NCBI GenBank assembly: GCA_949318235.1
Contig: OX439136.1
Coordinates: forward strand, 723,906-787,905
Length of the DNA stretch: 64,000 nt
Reading direction: 5' to 3'
Source: Ecdyonurus torrentis
Lineage: Eukaryota > Arthropoda > Insecta > Ephemeroptera > Heptageniidae
Shown here one piece after another: positions 24,771-36,743 of the stretch. The notes under the pieces are model-generated. The model did not search any database. It was not told the origin of the DNA and was given only the letters and a program-made list of their open reading frames with translations. Within the stretch, counting starts at the first letter, position 1. Every line of letters starts with the position of its first letter. Made by a program: the position numbers and the translations under genes.

Positions 24771-25009
24771 CCCCAACGAAGCTAAAGATAACGTAAGGCA
24801 TCGACTGCGCATTTCGTGCGTCTGCTGCAAGATTTAAATCTTTATTTCTAGTATTTTTTACGTTTTGATGGCGGGAAAACATTATTGTGTGTAATTTTTT
24901 TTTTGAAAAAATGAAATTTAACCGGAAATAGATCTCGTCGATCGTGCAAATTCGTAAAAGACGAACGAAATTCACAGTCGTTGCCTTACGTTACCTTTAG
25001 CTTGGTTGG
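24771..25009. mobile_element. CCAACCAAGCTAAAG-ended MITE (F4), intact
   Basis: The left end AAGCTAAAGATAACGTAAGG and the complement of the right end AAGCTAAAGGTAACGTAAGG match over more than 25 bp. The uninterrupted copy here shows what the nested copy at 42478-44083 looked like before insertion. Confidence 0.8.
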
Positions 25010-25355
25010 TTTTCCCATGCTGTCCTGTGTATTTCTTAGCAACACAATGGCGGCCTTTAAATATGAGTGCAACCTGACTATACAGTATCGTATGTTCCAA
25101 CATGGCGTCATTTTACATTGATGCAATCACCTTATAATATGTAATAACGTACAGATGTCCTATAATACTTTCTCTCCAGCTCAACTTTGAACTTTAGAAG
25201 AAAAGATAAAGAGGAGAAAACCTTGCTAAAATAAAAAAAAAGAAAGTTGTTTGCAACAGTGAATCACAATTTATGCGACATATACAAACACACGCAATAA
25301 TACACAGTAAGAAAATATGATCTTTGTTGATCTTAAAGCAGCAAATATAAATTAT

Positions 25356-25488
25356 TCGTCACCTCAGAATAAAAATGTCGTAATTGCAATACGTTTAAAA
25401 AAATAAGGCTCAGAATTGCATCCATTTTTTTTTTTTTTTTTTTTTTTTTGCGGATACAACATTCTCATTCTGAGGTGACTTGTTATCA
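25356..25488. mobile_element. GTCACCTCAGAAT-ended MITE
   Basis: CGTCACCTCAGAAT at 25356 and ATTCTGAGGTGAC ending at 25482 form the inverted ends of a short element with a poly-T core. Confidence 0.65.
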
Positions 25489-25510
25489 GTCACTGTATTA
25501 AAGCTGCATA

Positions 25511-25612
<102 letters not shown>

Positions 25613-25635
25613 CTTATAAATAAATAGACTATAAA

Positions 25636-25906
25636 AGGGTTTAGCTTTCGTGTTACACCGTGTTATATAAGCAGTAAACTGACATTGAAAAGGAATTCGG
25701 CTCGACCGGGACATATATAGTCAGCGAAAGCTGACTATATATGAGCAGTGAATGATGTTGGATTGGAAGGAGTCTCGGTAGCGTAATGGTTAACGCAGTG
25801 GTCTGGGAAACCAAAGATCCGGGTTCGTGTCCCGGTCGAGCCGAATTCCTTTTCAATGTCAGTTTACTGCTTATATAACACGGTGTAACACGAAAGCTAA
25901 ACCCTT
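25636..25906. mobile_element. Two tRNA-derived SINEs, tail to tail
   Basis: The right copy (+) has a tRNA-like head at 25772-25842: D-arm GCGT/ACGC, anticodon loop CTGGGAA (nominal GGG, Pro), perfect T-arm CCGGG-TTCGTGT-CCCGG, and an acceptor stem with one mismatch. A body follows to about 25906. The left copy (-), 25636-25712, keeps only the body and the end of the T-arm. A small palindrome (AGTCAGCGAAAGCTGACT) lies between them. The body is nearly identical in both. Confidence 0.75.
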
Positions 25907-25979
25907 TCATTAAAACTACCCGTGTAAAATAGGCGTTAAATTACAAACTCTCAAATAGACTATACCTAAAAAATATATT

Positions 25980-26733
25980 AAGGGGCATGGGGGCACAGCC
26001 CCTTAAAGCCCGCATCAGGCGAAAAAAAAGTTTGGTACAAGCCCTTTTTGTTACAAAATTAAGCATTTTTAAAGCTAACAGGCTTCGAAAATGTTTAAAC
26101 AAGCAGAAGAAAAAGTAAATTTATAATTGCAATGGTTCAACAATGCACACTGTGGAAAACCTAGCCCCGTTTGAATTTTCAAATATTTTAATAATTTCAC
26201 TAAAAAAAATAAATTGTTATAATTATAGCTTATTCAAATTTTAGTTCTATATATAAAGGATATATTAATTCAATAATATTAAAATAATACTAAAATTATA
26301 TAGAATTAAAAATATTTTTTATTACTTAACACGAACGAGAAGGATGAGAGATCTATAAATTTTATATACTTATTTTTTCATTCTTAAAGTATACTGTTAA
26401 TTTAGAATTCTTTAACATAAAAGTCGTAGGAAAAAATAATTCACGTATTTATTAACTCAATTCTGTTAGAAAATAATTATTGTTATTATATAATAATAAA
26501 AATATTTGTATTTAAATATTTACAAAAAATTACAATTTAAATAACACGAATAGTAATAGTTGTAATAAGTAAAATAAAAAATTGACTGTAAAATGTATCA
26601 CCTGAAATAATTTGATTTATAATGCAAACACCTGGCTTTGCTGCACATCAGGCCGCAAGAACATTTTTAAGACGATCATTAACCTTGTGCATTTTATATC
26701 GGTGTAAATGTGGGACACTAAGTTGAAAAACCA
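25980..26733. other. Spacer with GC hairpin, otherwise AT-rich
   Basis: AAGGGGC and GCCCCTT at 25980-26003 form a short hairpin. The remainder is AT-rich with nothing recognisable. Confidence 0.45.
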
Positions 26734-27075
26734 TTAAAGGAATAGACCAGAGAAAAACATAAGCATTTATATCACAAAATACTTGATGGGATTTAAATAA
26801 ATAACATTAGTTTGTCTTAAATCCAACAGTAGCCTCGTAGCAGTGATCAGAAATTTCGATTTATGCAACCCGCACAACATTTTCATACTAATTTTTGCAT
26901 GTTTCTGACGTCATAAACATGATATATCACGCAAATAGCATATTTTACAGTTTATTCACGCTCTCTTGTGGGGCTACATTAATATTCTGGTAAAAATTGT
27001 CATCAGTTTTGAAGATCCCATTTCGTGTTTATTCATTAAAAAGCACATATTATTTTATGTGGTCTATGGCTTTAA
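26734..27075 (+). mobile_element. F1 element, complete
   Basis: It starts TTAAAGGAATAGACCAGAG and ends GGTCTATGGCTTTAA. The two ends are imperfect inverted repeats (TTAAAGGAATAGACC against TTAAAGCCATAGACC). TGACGTCA at 26906. TTAA at both borders. Confidence 0.9.
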
Positions 27076-27115
27076 AGTTAATGCCATAAATCAGTATTAA
27101 ATAACATGTGCTAGT

Positions 27116-27458
27116 TTAAAGCCATAGACCACATAAAACAACATGTGCTTTTTAATGAATAAACACGAAATGGGATCTACAAAACTGTTGACAATTTTTA
27201 CCAGAATGTTAATGTAGCCCCACGAGAGAGCGTGAAAAAATTGTAAAGTATGCAATTTGCATGAAAATTCATGTTTATGACGTCAGAAACATGCAAAAAT
27301 GAGTATGAAAATGTTGTGCGGGTCGCATAAATCGAATTTTCTGATCACTGCTACGGAGTTACAGTTGGGATTTGAAACAAACTAAAGTTATTTATGTAAA
27401 TCCCATCAAGTGTTTTGTGATATAAATGCTTATGTTTTTCTCTGGTCTATTCCTTTAA
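27116..27458 (-). mobile_element. F1 element, complete, opposite to its neighbour
   Basis: It has the same borders in reverse orientation (TTAAAGCCATAGACC ... GGTCTATTCCTTTAA) and TGACGTCA at 27278. Only 40 bp separate it from the forward copy, so the pair forms one long inverted repeat of about 720 bp. Confidence 0.9.
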
Positions 27459-27668
27459 GAAAAAAATTGCAAGTTTAAAAATATTAAGCAATTTTTGCGA
27501 GAATAACTAGTAAAATTATGTTTTCAAGTATGCAAGAAAATAACAATGACTAAAAAAATTGTCAAAAAAAAAAAAAATTTCAATTGCCTTATGCTGAGTA
27601 ATATTACTCATTGCTCAATTATAGTATGCGCACACACGCTTTCGTTAAAATATCTAGCTATATATATT

Positions 27669-27960
27669 AGAGCTGTGGAAACCGTTAAAAATTGCGAAAC
27701 CGGATAATCGTTTTTATTTTTTATCGGTTTGATTAAATCGATTAAAAACAGAACGATTCGGTTTTCGATTTTGTCGGTTTTTTCAGTCATTATTATGATT
27801 TTGACTTTAAAATTCGGTTTACAAAATTCGATTTTACCATCTAAAAATAAAAAATCGAATCGTAAAGGTCATTTGTTATAAAAAATCGAATATTTTTTTA
27901 TGATAAACCGAATAACAAAATTAAAAATCGATTTTTTGTTATTTATTATTATTTACTTGG
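27669..27960 (+). mobile_element. TAGAGCTGTGG-ended sequence, left half
   Basis: TAGAGCTGTGG is followed by ACCGG and many TCGATT/AATCG words. The mirror image sits at 34070-34327. TAGAGCTG-like ends are typical of some hAT elements, but no matching 8-bp duplication is visible. Confidence 0.45.
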
Positions 27961-28683
27961 AATCCTTAGATTTGCAAATCTTTAATACGATTTTTAAGTT
28001 TCTTTAATGATATTCAGTTTTATATTTAAACAGCGGTCCAAAAAAAAAAATATTGAATAATAACACTTTTTTCTTAAATTATATTTGAAACCAATTTTAT
28101 ATTTTGAAATAGCTCTTATGATTCACACAATATTTTATATTCCATTATTTTTAAAATAATTCTTGTTTAGTTTTTTGCAACTATATTATATTATATGTTT
28201 TATTTAAAATGTATATCAATCAAATTAGTCACCTGTGCAAAATGAAGATCTTAAAAATGCGTATTAAACTCTGTATATATTATGGACTTATATTAGGTAT
28301 AGAAAGAAAGGAAAGCCAGGCTATTGTACTTTTCATGGAGTACCGTTTAAAAAGTATTGGAGTACAGGTAGGTAAAAAAAATGAAGAAGTGGTTGGTCAG
28401 TAAAAGCACTAAAAGCTGCATGATCATAGAATGTTCTTTATACTCTTCTTCCTCTTTTTTGTTTTTTTTTCTTTTTCTTTACATAAGTGAAAAAAGAAAT
28501 AATCATTTAATATAAAAGAAAGAAAGAAAGCAATTAAAGTTTGTTTTAAGTTTTGGAAAGAAAAATTAACAAAATCGCTCTTACTATCAATTTATTAGCA
28601 GCAAATTAAACAAGGATGTAATATAAAGTTGCATAAAAAACATTATTACATTTTTTCTATATCGTTATCTATCTATTATAACT
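27961..28683. other. AT-rich spacer
   Basis: No gene or repeat recognised. A 64-codon frame at 28209 has no supporting features. Confidence 0.5.
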
Positions 28684-28987
28684 ATATAGAATATATATAA
28701 TGAATGAATGAATGAATGAATGAATGAATGAATGAATGAATGAATGAATGAATGAATGAATGAATGAATGAATGAATGAATGAATGAATGAATGAATGAA
28801 TGAATGAATGAATGAATGAATGAATGAATGAATGAATGAATGAATGAATGAATGAATGAATGAATGAATGAATGAATGAATGAATGAATGAATGAATGAA
28901 TGAATGAATGAATGAATGAATGAATGAATGAATGAATGAATGAATGAAAAACTTATTTTCTTTCTCTCTTTCTCTCTCTCTCTCTCT
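28684..28987. repeat. (TGAA)n microsatellite and CT tail
   Basis: About 260 bp of TGAA repeat followed by a CT run (28957-28987). Confidence 0.97.
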
Positions 28988-29629
28988 CATTCATTTATTC
29001 CGGTTTTTTATATTTCCGCGGATATTTAAGACATCATTTAAAAAATATTAGTATATAAAAATTATATGATAAAACCTAAAAATGTATTGCTTAAATTTTT
29101 GTATGAAATATAGTTAACTATAATATTCATATTAAACTAAAATCATTTTGCAAACAGGGTATAATTTATAATATATAATTTTTTTTTGTTTAAGAAACGT
29201 CAGGCTTACAATTGATATACGGAGGTAAAAAAAAATTATAAGGTATATAAACGGCCGTGGGGTTGAAAGGGAGTTACATGCCCTCAGGTGTCCAGCTGGT
29301 TGTGTTTTGCGTTCTGAAGAAAGGTGCAAAACACATCATGGTGCAAAACATATTCCTTTTTTTTTTCTCTCTCTTATTTTTTTGGAGGTAGAATTTTAAA
29401 ACTATGATTTTTGCTCCTCAAATTCAAATTTGTATCATTATTACCTTTCTTTGATTAGAAATGGTATGATTTTAAACTTTTTAAAACTTTTAAACAATTG
29501 ATTTTTTTTTCATATAATTAAAAAAATAATACTAAACTACTAATTGTAAGCAAATATACATAAATATATCAGTTTAAAATTTGCAGATTATATAAGACTG
29601 CATTTTTTATTCTTCTTAAAATATTTTTA
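28988..29629. other. AT-rich spacer
   Basis: One less AT-rich patch at about 29240-29345 (GGCCGTGGGGTTG ... GGTGCAAAACA twice). Not assignable. Confidence 0.5.
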
Positions 29630-30715
29630 AATAAAGTAACCTTAATAAATTAGCTTAATTGCCTAGAACACGAACGTTAAACTTGATAGTAAGATTTGTT
29701 AAAATACAATAAAAAATTAAATTTCTGACTTACATTTTTGTCTTAACAAATTTTTATTTTGATATTCATGTACAGCAGTATTTTCTTCTACATATTGAAT
29801 ACAAAATGATGTATGCATTATTGAATTAGATTTAAGAACAACTATTTTGCATACATGCAAAAATGGGTATTTTCCGTATTTCATACAAATTGCAGTAAAA
29901 TTTAACCAATATATTTGACATCAGCATAAAATTTGCATTTCGGAATAAATTTTCAAGATTCAATATTTTAAAATCAAGGAACGCCCCTTTTTAATAATTA
30001 ATGAATTTCTAAAAAACTATACGTTGCATCAAAAACTTTTAATGACAAGAAATGTGTAGAATTATATAATACACTTTGAGTATAAATTTCAGGCTATTTG
30101 AAATGTTATTGACAATTTGCCAACGCTTTGAAAAGTTTTAAACAGAGAAATTTTAAAAGTGCAATGTTTTTATTATGATGTTTTACTTCACTTTTAAAAT
30201 TTCTCTGTTTGAAAACTTTCAAAGCGTTGGCAAATTGTCAAAAACATTTTAAATGGCCTAAAATTTATACACAGATTGTATTATATAATTCTACACATTT
30301 CTTGTCATTAAAAGTTTTTGATGCAACGTATAGTTTTTTAGAAATTCATCAATTATTAAAAAGGGGCGTTCCTCGATTTTAAAAATTTAAATCGTAAAAA
30401 ATTATTCCTAAATGCAAATTTTATGCTGATGTCAAATATATTGGTTAAATTTTACTGCAATTCGTATGAAACACGGAAAATACCTATTTTTGCATGTATG
30501 CAAAATAGTCGTTCTTAAATCTAATTTAATAATGCATACATCATTTTGTATTCAATATGTAGTAGAACATACTGCTGTACATGAATATCAAAATAAAAAT
30601 TTGTTGAGACTAAAATGTAAGTCAGAAATTCATTTTTTATTGTGTTTGAAGAAATCTTACTATCAAATTTAATGATCATATTCTAGGCAAGCTAATTTAT
30701 TTAGGTAATCTCGTT
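29630..30715. repeat. 1.08-kb palindrome
   Basis: The arms (about 29630-30165 and 30185-30715) are inverted copies with scattered differences. Centre: CAATGTTTTTATTATGATG. Marks in both arms include AACGCCCCTTTTTAATAATT and its complement, and GCATACATGCAAAAA and its complement. No target duplication identified; it may be a foldback element or an inverted duplication. Confidence 0.85.
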
Positions 30716-30753
30716 TTGAGAGTATTCTAAAGAACATAAAAAATGCATTCTTT

Positions 30754-30906
30754 AGGCCCGCGCAGCCGTCTTATTTTATTTAATATTAAATTAATTTAAG
30801 AAAATAGGTCACTGTGATTGGCGGAGAGTCGACTCTCAGCCAATCACAGCGACTTATTATTTTAATTAATTTAATATTAAATAAAATAAAACGGCTGCGT
30901 GGGCCT
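30754..30906. mobile_element. AGGCCCGCGCAGCCG foldback, 153 bp
   Basis: The left end AGGCCCGCGCAGCCGTCTTA matches the complement of the right end, and the centre GAGAGTCGACTCTC is itself palindromic. Confidence 0.8.
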
Positions 30907-31916
30907 TTTATATGCAAATTGTAAAAACATATTTTGTATATAAACAGTATTTTATTACGATTCTTTTACGTAACAGAAGAATAAAATAAAATGGTATTTT
31001 AAAGTGTTAGAATATTATATTGTTTTTTCCCTCTTTACCTTCTCCCCAATACCTCATATACCTGATGCATTCTTTCAGAGATTGTCAATGTAAAAGTAGA
31101 TGCAGTATTGTACACTACCTCTACTCATACATTTGCGTTTTATTTTAGGTGAGGGATCATTTGCTACCTGACCAGAAGACCCTCATTACTTTATGCATGA
31201 ATTAATATTGAGCACTCAAAGAAACAATTACAGTGAATTATAATTACCACAGTTGTTTTCTTAATGAAAATACAAATATATATCTTTTTTTTTTATCGTC
31301 GTTCTAGCTTAATTTTAAATATTTAATAAAAATAATTGTGAATTATTTTGCTTGTCTTTTTTCTTGTTGAAAAAGACGCTATAGAACGACAAAAAATAAA
31401 GGTGTATGCGTGTATTAAAAAAAGAAAAAAAAACTGCATGCATTTTTAATCATTTTAACTTTTCCTACTAATTGAAGATATTAAAGCTTTCAGTCGTATG
31501 ATCAGATAATAATTAATCATACGCTTTTTCAGCTTTTTGTTTGCTAAAATAAGTTTTCATTTGCACCCACCGATACAAAATCAAAATACCAAGTTACTTT
31601 TTATGTTTTTTTTTTTTTTTTTTTAGTGATACGCTTATATATAGTTTTTAAGTTAAATATTATAGTACATATATAATAATATAAATGCAAAATTAATAAT
31701 AAATTTAGAAAAACATAGAAAAATAATGTATTATTAAAATAGCAATAAATTAGGGTCCTTTAAAATCAAATTATAATATACTTAAAACAAAATCTTCAGA
31801 ATCTATTTACCGTATAGTTGTGAAAATAATAGACGGGTTAGTTGACACCCGAGGGATCGTCAATGGTATAAAGAACAGAGAAAAAAATAAACATCAGGTA
31901 TATGTCCAGAATCTTG
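30907..31916. other. AT-rich spacer
   Basis: About 1 kb without recognisable gene or element. Confidence 0.5.
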
Positions 31917-32002
31917 TCAAAATATTTTTGCACCTGCAGTCTTGCACTGCCCGATAAGAGGAGGGCCAGAATTCCTCATCTCACACAGTATAACACCCTC
32001 AT
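31917..32002 (-). CDS. Possible terminal CTLD exon
   Basis: Acceptor AAATTTCAG, then two bases of a split codon and EGVILCEMRNSGPPLIGQCK, TAGAKIF, stop. ILCEM is how many C-type-lectin-like domains end (last cysteine followed by E). Orientation matches the CTLD exons further right. However, the phase does not follow from exon E (phase 0), and the exon that should precede it was not found. Its first 30 or so bases are part of the palindrome arm. It could be a chance match. Confidence 0.35.
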
Positions 32003-33656
32003 CTGAAATTTTTAGTGAAAAAAATATATGTTATTGAGGACTGTCTAAAACCTATAAAAATGAAGTTTTAGGTAAATCGGACCAAAACTGAAATTTTGGG
32101 GCGGGAAATTCAAAATTGAATATTTGAGATTTTGAGCTAAACTTAGTTTTTTCCCATAATTTGGTACGATGATATTTGGGAATTTTTATATTATATTTGG
32201 ATACTATGGCAGTATACACATTACGTGAAACCAAAAAAGTCGATTTTTCCCGTAACGATTTTTTAGGAAAAATCGTGGAAAATCGGCTGAAAAAGCTTAT
32301 TTTAAGTATTGTTTGGAGCCGTATTGCAGCGAAACTAATAAGAATTTTGAAACGTAAGTTTGCATATAGGTACCTGGGTATTTGTGCTTACTAAAAATTT
32401 TAATATTATTTTTCCAGTCACCTTTGTTGAATTTAGCGGGAATTTTGAATTTTGATAAAAATGAAAAAATATGCAAAATATAAAAATGAATTACAAAAAA
32501 GTCTCCAAATATTTTTTCAATTTTTTTGGTCTCAAATACTTCTACACTATTGTTCTAACATATGACAAAAAATCAGCCTGGCCTTTTGATTATTACTATT
32601 TTTTTTCTAATTTTGAAAATTGTAGTTTTTTCATCGGACGGCAAAAAGCTTCAGAGCTTACGGATGTATTTTATTTTCGATGTGCATGGTTCAAAACAAC
32701 TTAAGCAACATTATAAAATCACCTCAAAGTCTTGATCTAACAAATTAACACAAGTACCTATATTACCCCCTCCCCCTCCCCCCTACTTCTTATATATTTA
32801 CAAAAAAACGTCATATTTCCAGAAATTAGGTAAGAAGTAGGGGGAGGGGGAGGGAGTAATATAGGTACTTGTGTTAATTTGTTAGATCATGACTTTGAGG
32901 TGATATTATAATGTTGCTTAAGTTGTGTTGAACCATGCACATCGAAAATAAAATACATCCGTAAGCTCTGAAGCTTTTTGCCGTCCGATGAAAAAACTAC
33001 AATTTTCAAAATTAGAAAAAAAATAGTAATAATCAAAAGGCCAGGCTGATTTTTTGTCATATGTTAGAACAATAGTGTAGAAGTATTTGAGACCAAAAAA
33101 ATTGAAAAAATATTTGGAGACTTTTTTGTAATTCATTTTTATATTTTGCATATTTTTTCATTTTTATCAAAATTCAAAATTCCCGCTAAATTCAACAAAG
33201 GTGACTGGAAAAATAATATTAAAATTTTTAGTAAGCACAAATACCCAGGTACCTATATGCAAACTTACGTTTCAAAATTCTTATTAGTTTCGCTGCAATA
33301 CGGCTCCAAACAATACTTAAAATAAGCTTTTTCAGCCGATTTTCCACGATTTTTCCTAAAAAATCGTTACGGGGAAAATCGACTTTTTTGGTTTCACGTA
33401 ATGTGTATACTGCCATAGTATCCAAATATAATATAAAAATTCCCAAATATCATCGTACCAAATTATGGGAAAAAACTAAGTTTAGCTCAAAATCTCAAAT
33501 ATTCAATTTTGAATTTCCCGCCCCAAAATTTCAGTTTTGGTCCGATTTACCTAAAACTTCATTTTTATAGGTTTTAGACAGTCCTCAATAACATATATTT
33601 TTTTCACTAAAAATTTCAGATGAGGGTGTTATACTGTGTGAGTTGAGGAATTCTGA
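31971..33656. repeat. 1.69-kb near-perfect palindrome
   Basis: The arms (about 31971-32791 and 32831-33656) are almost identical over 820 bp, with a 40-bp spacer. Outer ends are CAGAATTCCTCA and TGAGGAATTCTG. The frames found in both arms give the same peptides with one or two changes, which reflects youth of the duplication rather than coding. There are no short direct repeats outside. Confidence 0.92.
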
Positions 33657-33905
33657 CCCAGGAGTCTAAATCTAAAGTCAACTTCCATAAAAAAATTGTC
33701 ATTGAGCGAACAAACATGATAATTGATAACTAAGATTTTAAAATTTGTATGGGAAAATATAAGCTGCGTGTTAATAAATTATAATATGAATGAAAAATAT
33801 AATTATATATATATATATAATTATATATATGTATTTTTCTACATGATTTTTGAATAAAGACGATTATTTATTTATTTATTTATTTATTTATATATATATA
33901 TATAA

Positions 33906-33995
<90 letters not shown>

Positions 33996-34069
33996 CATAT
34001 ATATATACACACATACACTCACACAATAACTTAATATTGTTAAATTATTGAGCTAAAATAACTTTTAAT
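33657..34069. repeat. AT-rich spacer with TTTA and TA repeats
   Basis: ATTT repeat at about 33865-33890 and a TA tract at about 33911-33993, then ACACACAT. Confidence 0.8.
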
Positions 34070-34327
34070 CCTTGATTTTTTCTAAAAAAAATTATCGATT
34101 TTTTAATGGGTATTTTAAAAATAAATCGAATTATTTTGACGGTTTTTATATATAAGAAATAATATTAATCGATTTTTTTTAAATTAAGGTTTTTGCGAAT
34201 TTAAAATCGTTAATATGCAATTCGATTTTTAATTTTCGATTTTCGGTTTTATGCAATAACTCGAAACCGATTATCTTATTTCATGAAACCGGTTTTCAAA
34301 ATAAACCGGATTAAATCCACAGCTCTA
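34070..34327 (-). mobile_element. CCACAGCTCTA-ended sequence, right half
   Basis: Mirror image of 27669-27960 (ACCGGATTAAATCCACAGCTCTA). Together they bracket 6.66 kb. Confidence 0.45.
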
Positions 34328-34612
34328 GTACAGACCAGGTTCGTGAGCTCCTGTGTTATTGTCCTATACTAAAAACGAACCCTTGTTGATGTAGTTCAAA
34401 TTTTCACCGCAACAATCAACATGTAAAATGTAAGTGGCGCTGTAGTCTGCGTGTGAAATTTAAAATTCACACACAGATCGCAGCGCCACTTTTATACGTA
34501 ATTTTGTATTCTTGCATTGTTGCGGAGAAAATTTGAATTACATCATTCAGGGATCGTTTTTTCAACAATAGCTTCCTATCCTGTTTATATATCCATGGTT
34601 CAGACTAAAAAC
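34328..34612 (-). mobile_element. GGATATATAAACAGG foldback (F6), minus
   Basis: The central palindrome reads AGTGGCGCTGTAGTC ... CAGCGCCACT around TTTAAAATTCACACAC. Plus-oriented copies lie at 41498-41757 and 61423-61683. The GGATATATAAACAGG end faces right here and meets an F5 element. Confidence 0.85.
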
Positions 34613-34935
34613 TGCACGTTGAAAATCTTGTTCACAGTTTTGCAATGCTTTAAGTATTGTGTAATCAACGGTTATGACGTCACTAAACGTTGATATTTCA
34701 ACATTAAAAACGTTAGTGACGTCACAAACGTTGAGATTAAATAGAAAAAGTTGTTGATTTGTAACGGCCAAGTTTAACGTTTATTCCATTGTGATTCTAA
34801 CGCTTGTGACGTCATTTACGTTTTTATCGTTAGATTGTCAACGTTTAGTGACGTCATAACCGTTGATTACACAATACTTAAAGCTTTGTGAAACTGGGTA
34901 CACGATTTGCAACGTATTTTTAAGAGTGTATAAAA
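34613..34935. mobile_element. Foldback with four CRE palindromes (F5)
   Basis: Terminal blocks CACAGTTTTGCAATGCTTTA and its complement. Four TGACGTCA sites at 34675, 34717, 34807 and 34849 sit at mirrored positions in AACG-rich sequence. Other copies lie at 54983-56124 (interrupted), 61080-61418 and, in part, 61684-61815. Confidence 0.85.
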
Positions 34936-35776
34936 AACATTTCGTTATTTACTTAAAAATAACGGTTAAAAAAAAAAAAAAAAAATTACATAATTTTTCA
35001 AGGAACATTCTTGATTAATCACTTTACAAAATATAGGGTGTACATAAATAACGTCATATTCAGAAATAAATTTAGTTTGAAATGAGCGCAAATTCACGTC
35101 CAAAGCGGTAAAACACGTTGGCACCACGCAAGATGTATTTATATAGATGAGTGCATAAAAAGCTTCATTTTGGTTGCGCTTTGCGCAAGTGCTTCTGCGC
35201 ATGCGCGTGTGACGTAGTTCTGGGACCAGATTGCCATTATATTGGCCGTGGCAAGGTGCTTTTTGGACAATAAAATTGTAACATTTATCTCTAGCGATAT
35301 GATAACCCCAGATTTAATTGCCTGAAATACCAATACATCTTTTGTTTAGGGGTGAAAAACTCGTCAAAGTTACGTATTTTGACGTAAATCCAGATTAAAG
35401 GGGTTTGATAGACCTTTTTACATTGCACTTGGTCCCAGAGTGACGTCATCAAAACTGATCAGCTGGGTAGTTTGTGGGCGGGGCTTATTTGAATTTCTGC
35501 GCCTGGGCTACCCCTGAGCACCACGTGTGAAGCTGCATGATGTGAAATTCATGTTCCGTGCATGCTAAATTTAATCCCAACCCGTTTATTTCAAATTGAA
35601 AAATTTTAACAGTTTAGGTTCAAATTAGAAATATTATTTCGGGTTAGGAACATGTAGAATGGTCTTACTGCGTTGGGACAAAAATTAAAAATACCCAACG
35701 CGTTACGATTTGTAACCACGTTAAGTTTACAAATATATAAAAATTTGATCATTATAAAAAGTAAAGGAGTTTTAGG

Positions 35777-36328
35777 AATAGACAACTTGCATGCCGTTTT
35801 TTTATAGTCTTAAAAAATTCTTTAGTAAAAATAAATAATATTGGTGCATATAAAACTTCTTAAAAAATGCTCCTTCATATTTAAAATAATTTTTGAAATT
35901 CAAGTTTTATTTGAAGTAAAGACGGTGGCCATTACGCCGAAAGAGGGTTCGCGTTTCTTTTGCTTTTTAATTGTTGAAATCGTTTAAATGAGTTCGCAAC
36001 AACTGAAGAATTTTTTTCAACGGCCGAATTTTTTAAAAAATCTGTATTTTCTCCAACAGAGCTGTTTAAAAAATTCGGCCGTTGAAAAAAAATTCTTCAG
36101 TTGGTGCGAACTCGTTTGAACGTTTTCAACAATTAAAAAGCAAAAGAAACGCGAACCGTCTTTCGGCGTAATGGCCACCGTCTTTATTTCAAATAAAACT
36201 TGAATTTCAAAAATTATTTTAAATATGAAGGAGCATTTTTTTAAGAAGTTTTATATGCACCAATATTATTTATTTTTCCTAAAAAAAATTTTAAGACCTT
36301 AAAAAAACGGCATGCAAGTTGTCTATTG
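35777..36328. repeat. 552-bp palindrome inside F9
   Basis: The arms begin AGACAACTTGCATGCCGTTT and end in its complement. The centre is near 36045-36060. A likely separate foldback inserted in F9. Confidence 0.8.
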
Positions 36329-36436
36329 TAAGGACTAGTTTATTGTAATCGAATTAAATGGTGTTTATTATTTTAAAAACAAAAAAAAGTTAAAAGGTTT
36401 TTTTTTTCAACTCTCGCTGGCATGAATCTTTGCTCA

Positions 36437-36743
36437 TGAATATATTCCATGCTTCAATCGTTCTAAGAAAAAAGTATTTTTAATTAATTATTGAAAATCT
36501 GCCTAGAAAGCCTGTGACATCATCAGTCCACTTTTTTCTCTGCAAATACTAATCGTTCGAGGTTCAGTAACCAGTTTAATGAAATCAGCTCGTTCTCAGG
36601 ATTTCAAAAAACTGGCTACTGAACCTTCTACGGTCAATACTTTCTCAAAAAAATGCCTGATTGATGACGTCACAGGATTTTTAGGTCAATTTTGAAAAAT
36701 TAATTTAAAATATATTCCATGCTCTAATCGTTCTAAGAAAATA
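36437..36743. repeat. Small palindrome bounded by 31-bp direct repeats
   Basis: ATATTCCATGCTTCAATCG near 36440 and ATATTCCATGCTCTAATCG near 36710 are direct repeats, both followed by TTCTAAGAAAA. An inverted pair around TGTGACATCATCA / TGATGACGTCACA lies between them. Confidence 0.6.

Noticed and set aside
25772..25842. Functional tRNA-Pro(GGG) gene
   Set aside because: The fold is good, but the same downstream body is found in an inverted partner, so it is a SINE head; acceptor and anticodon stems each have a mismatch.
32471..33446. Matching small proteins on opposite strands in the 32-33 kb palindrome
   Set aside because: They mirror each other because the arms are nearly identical; no splice context, signal or known domain supports them.
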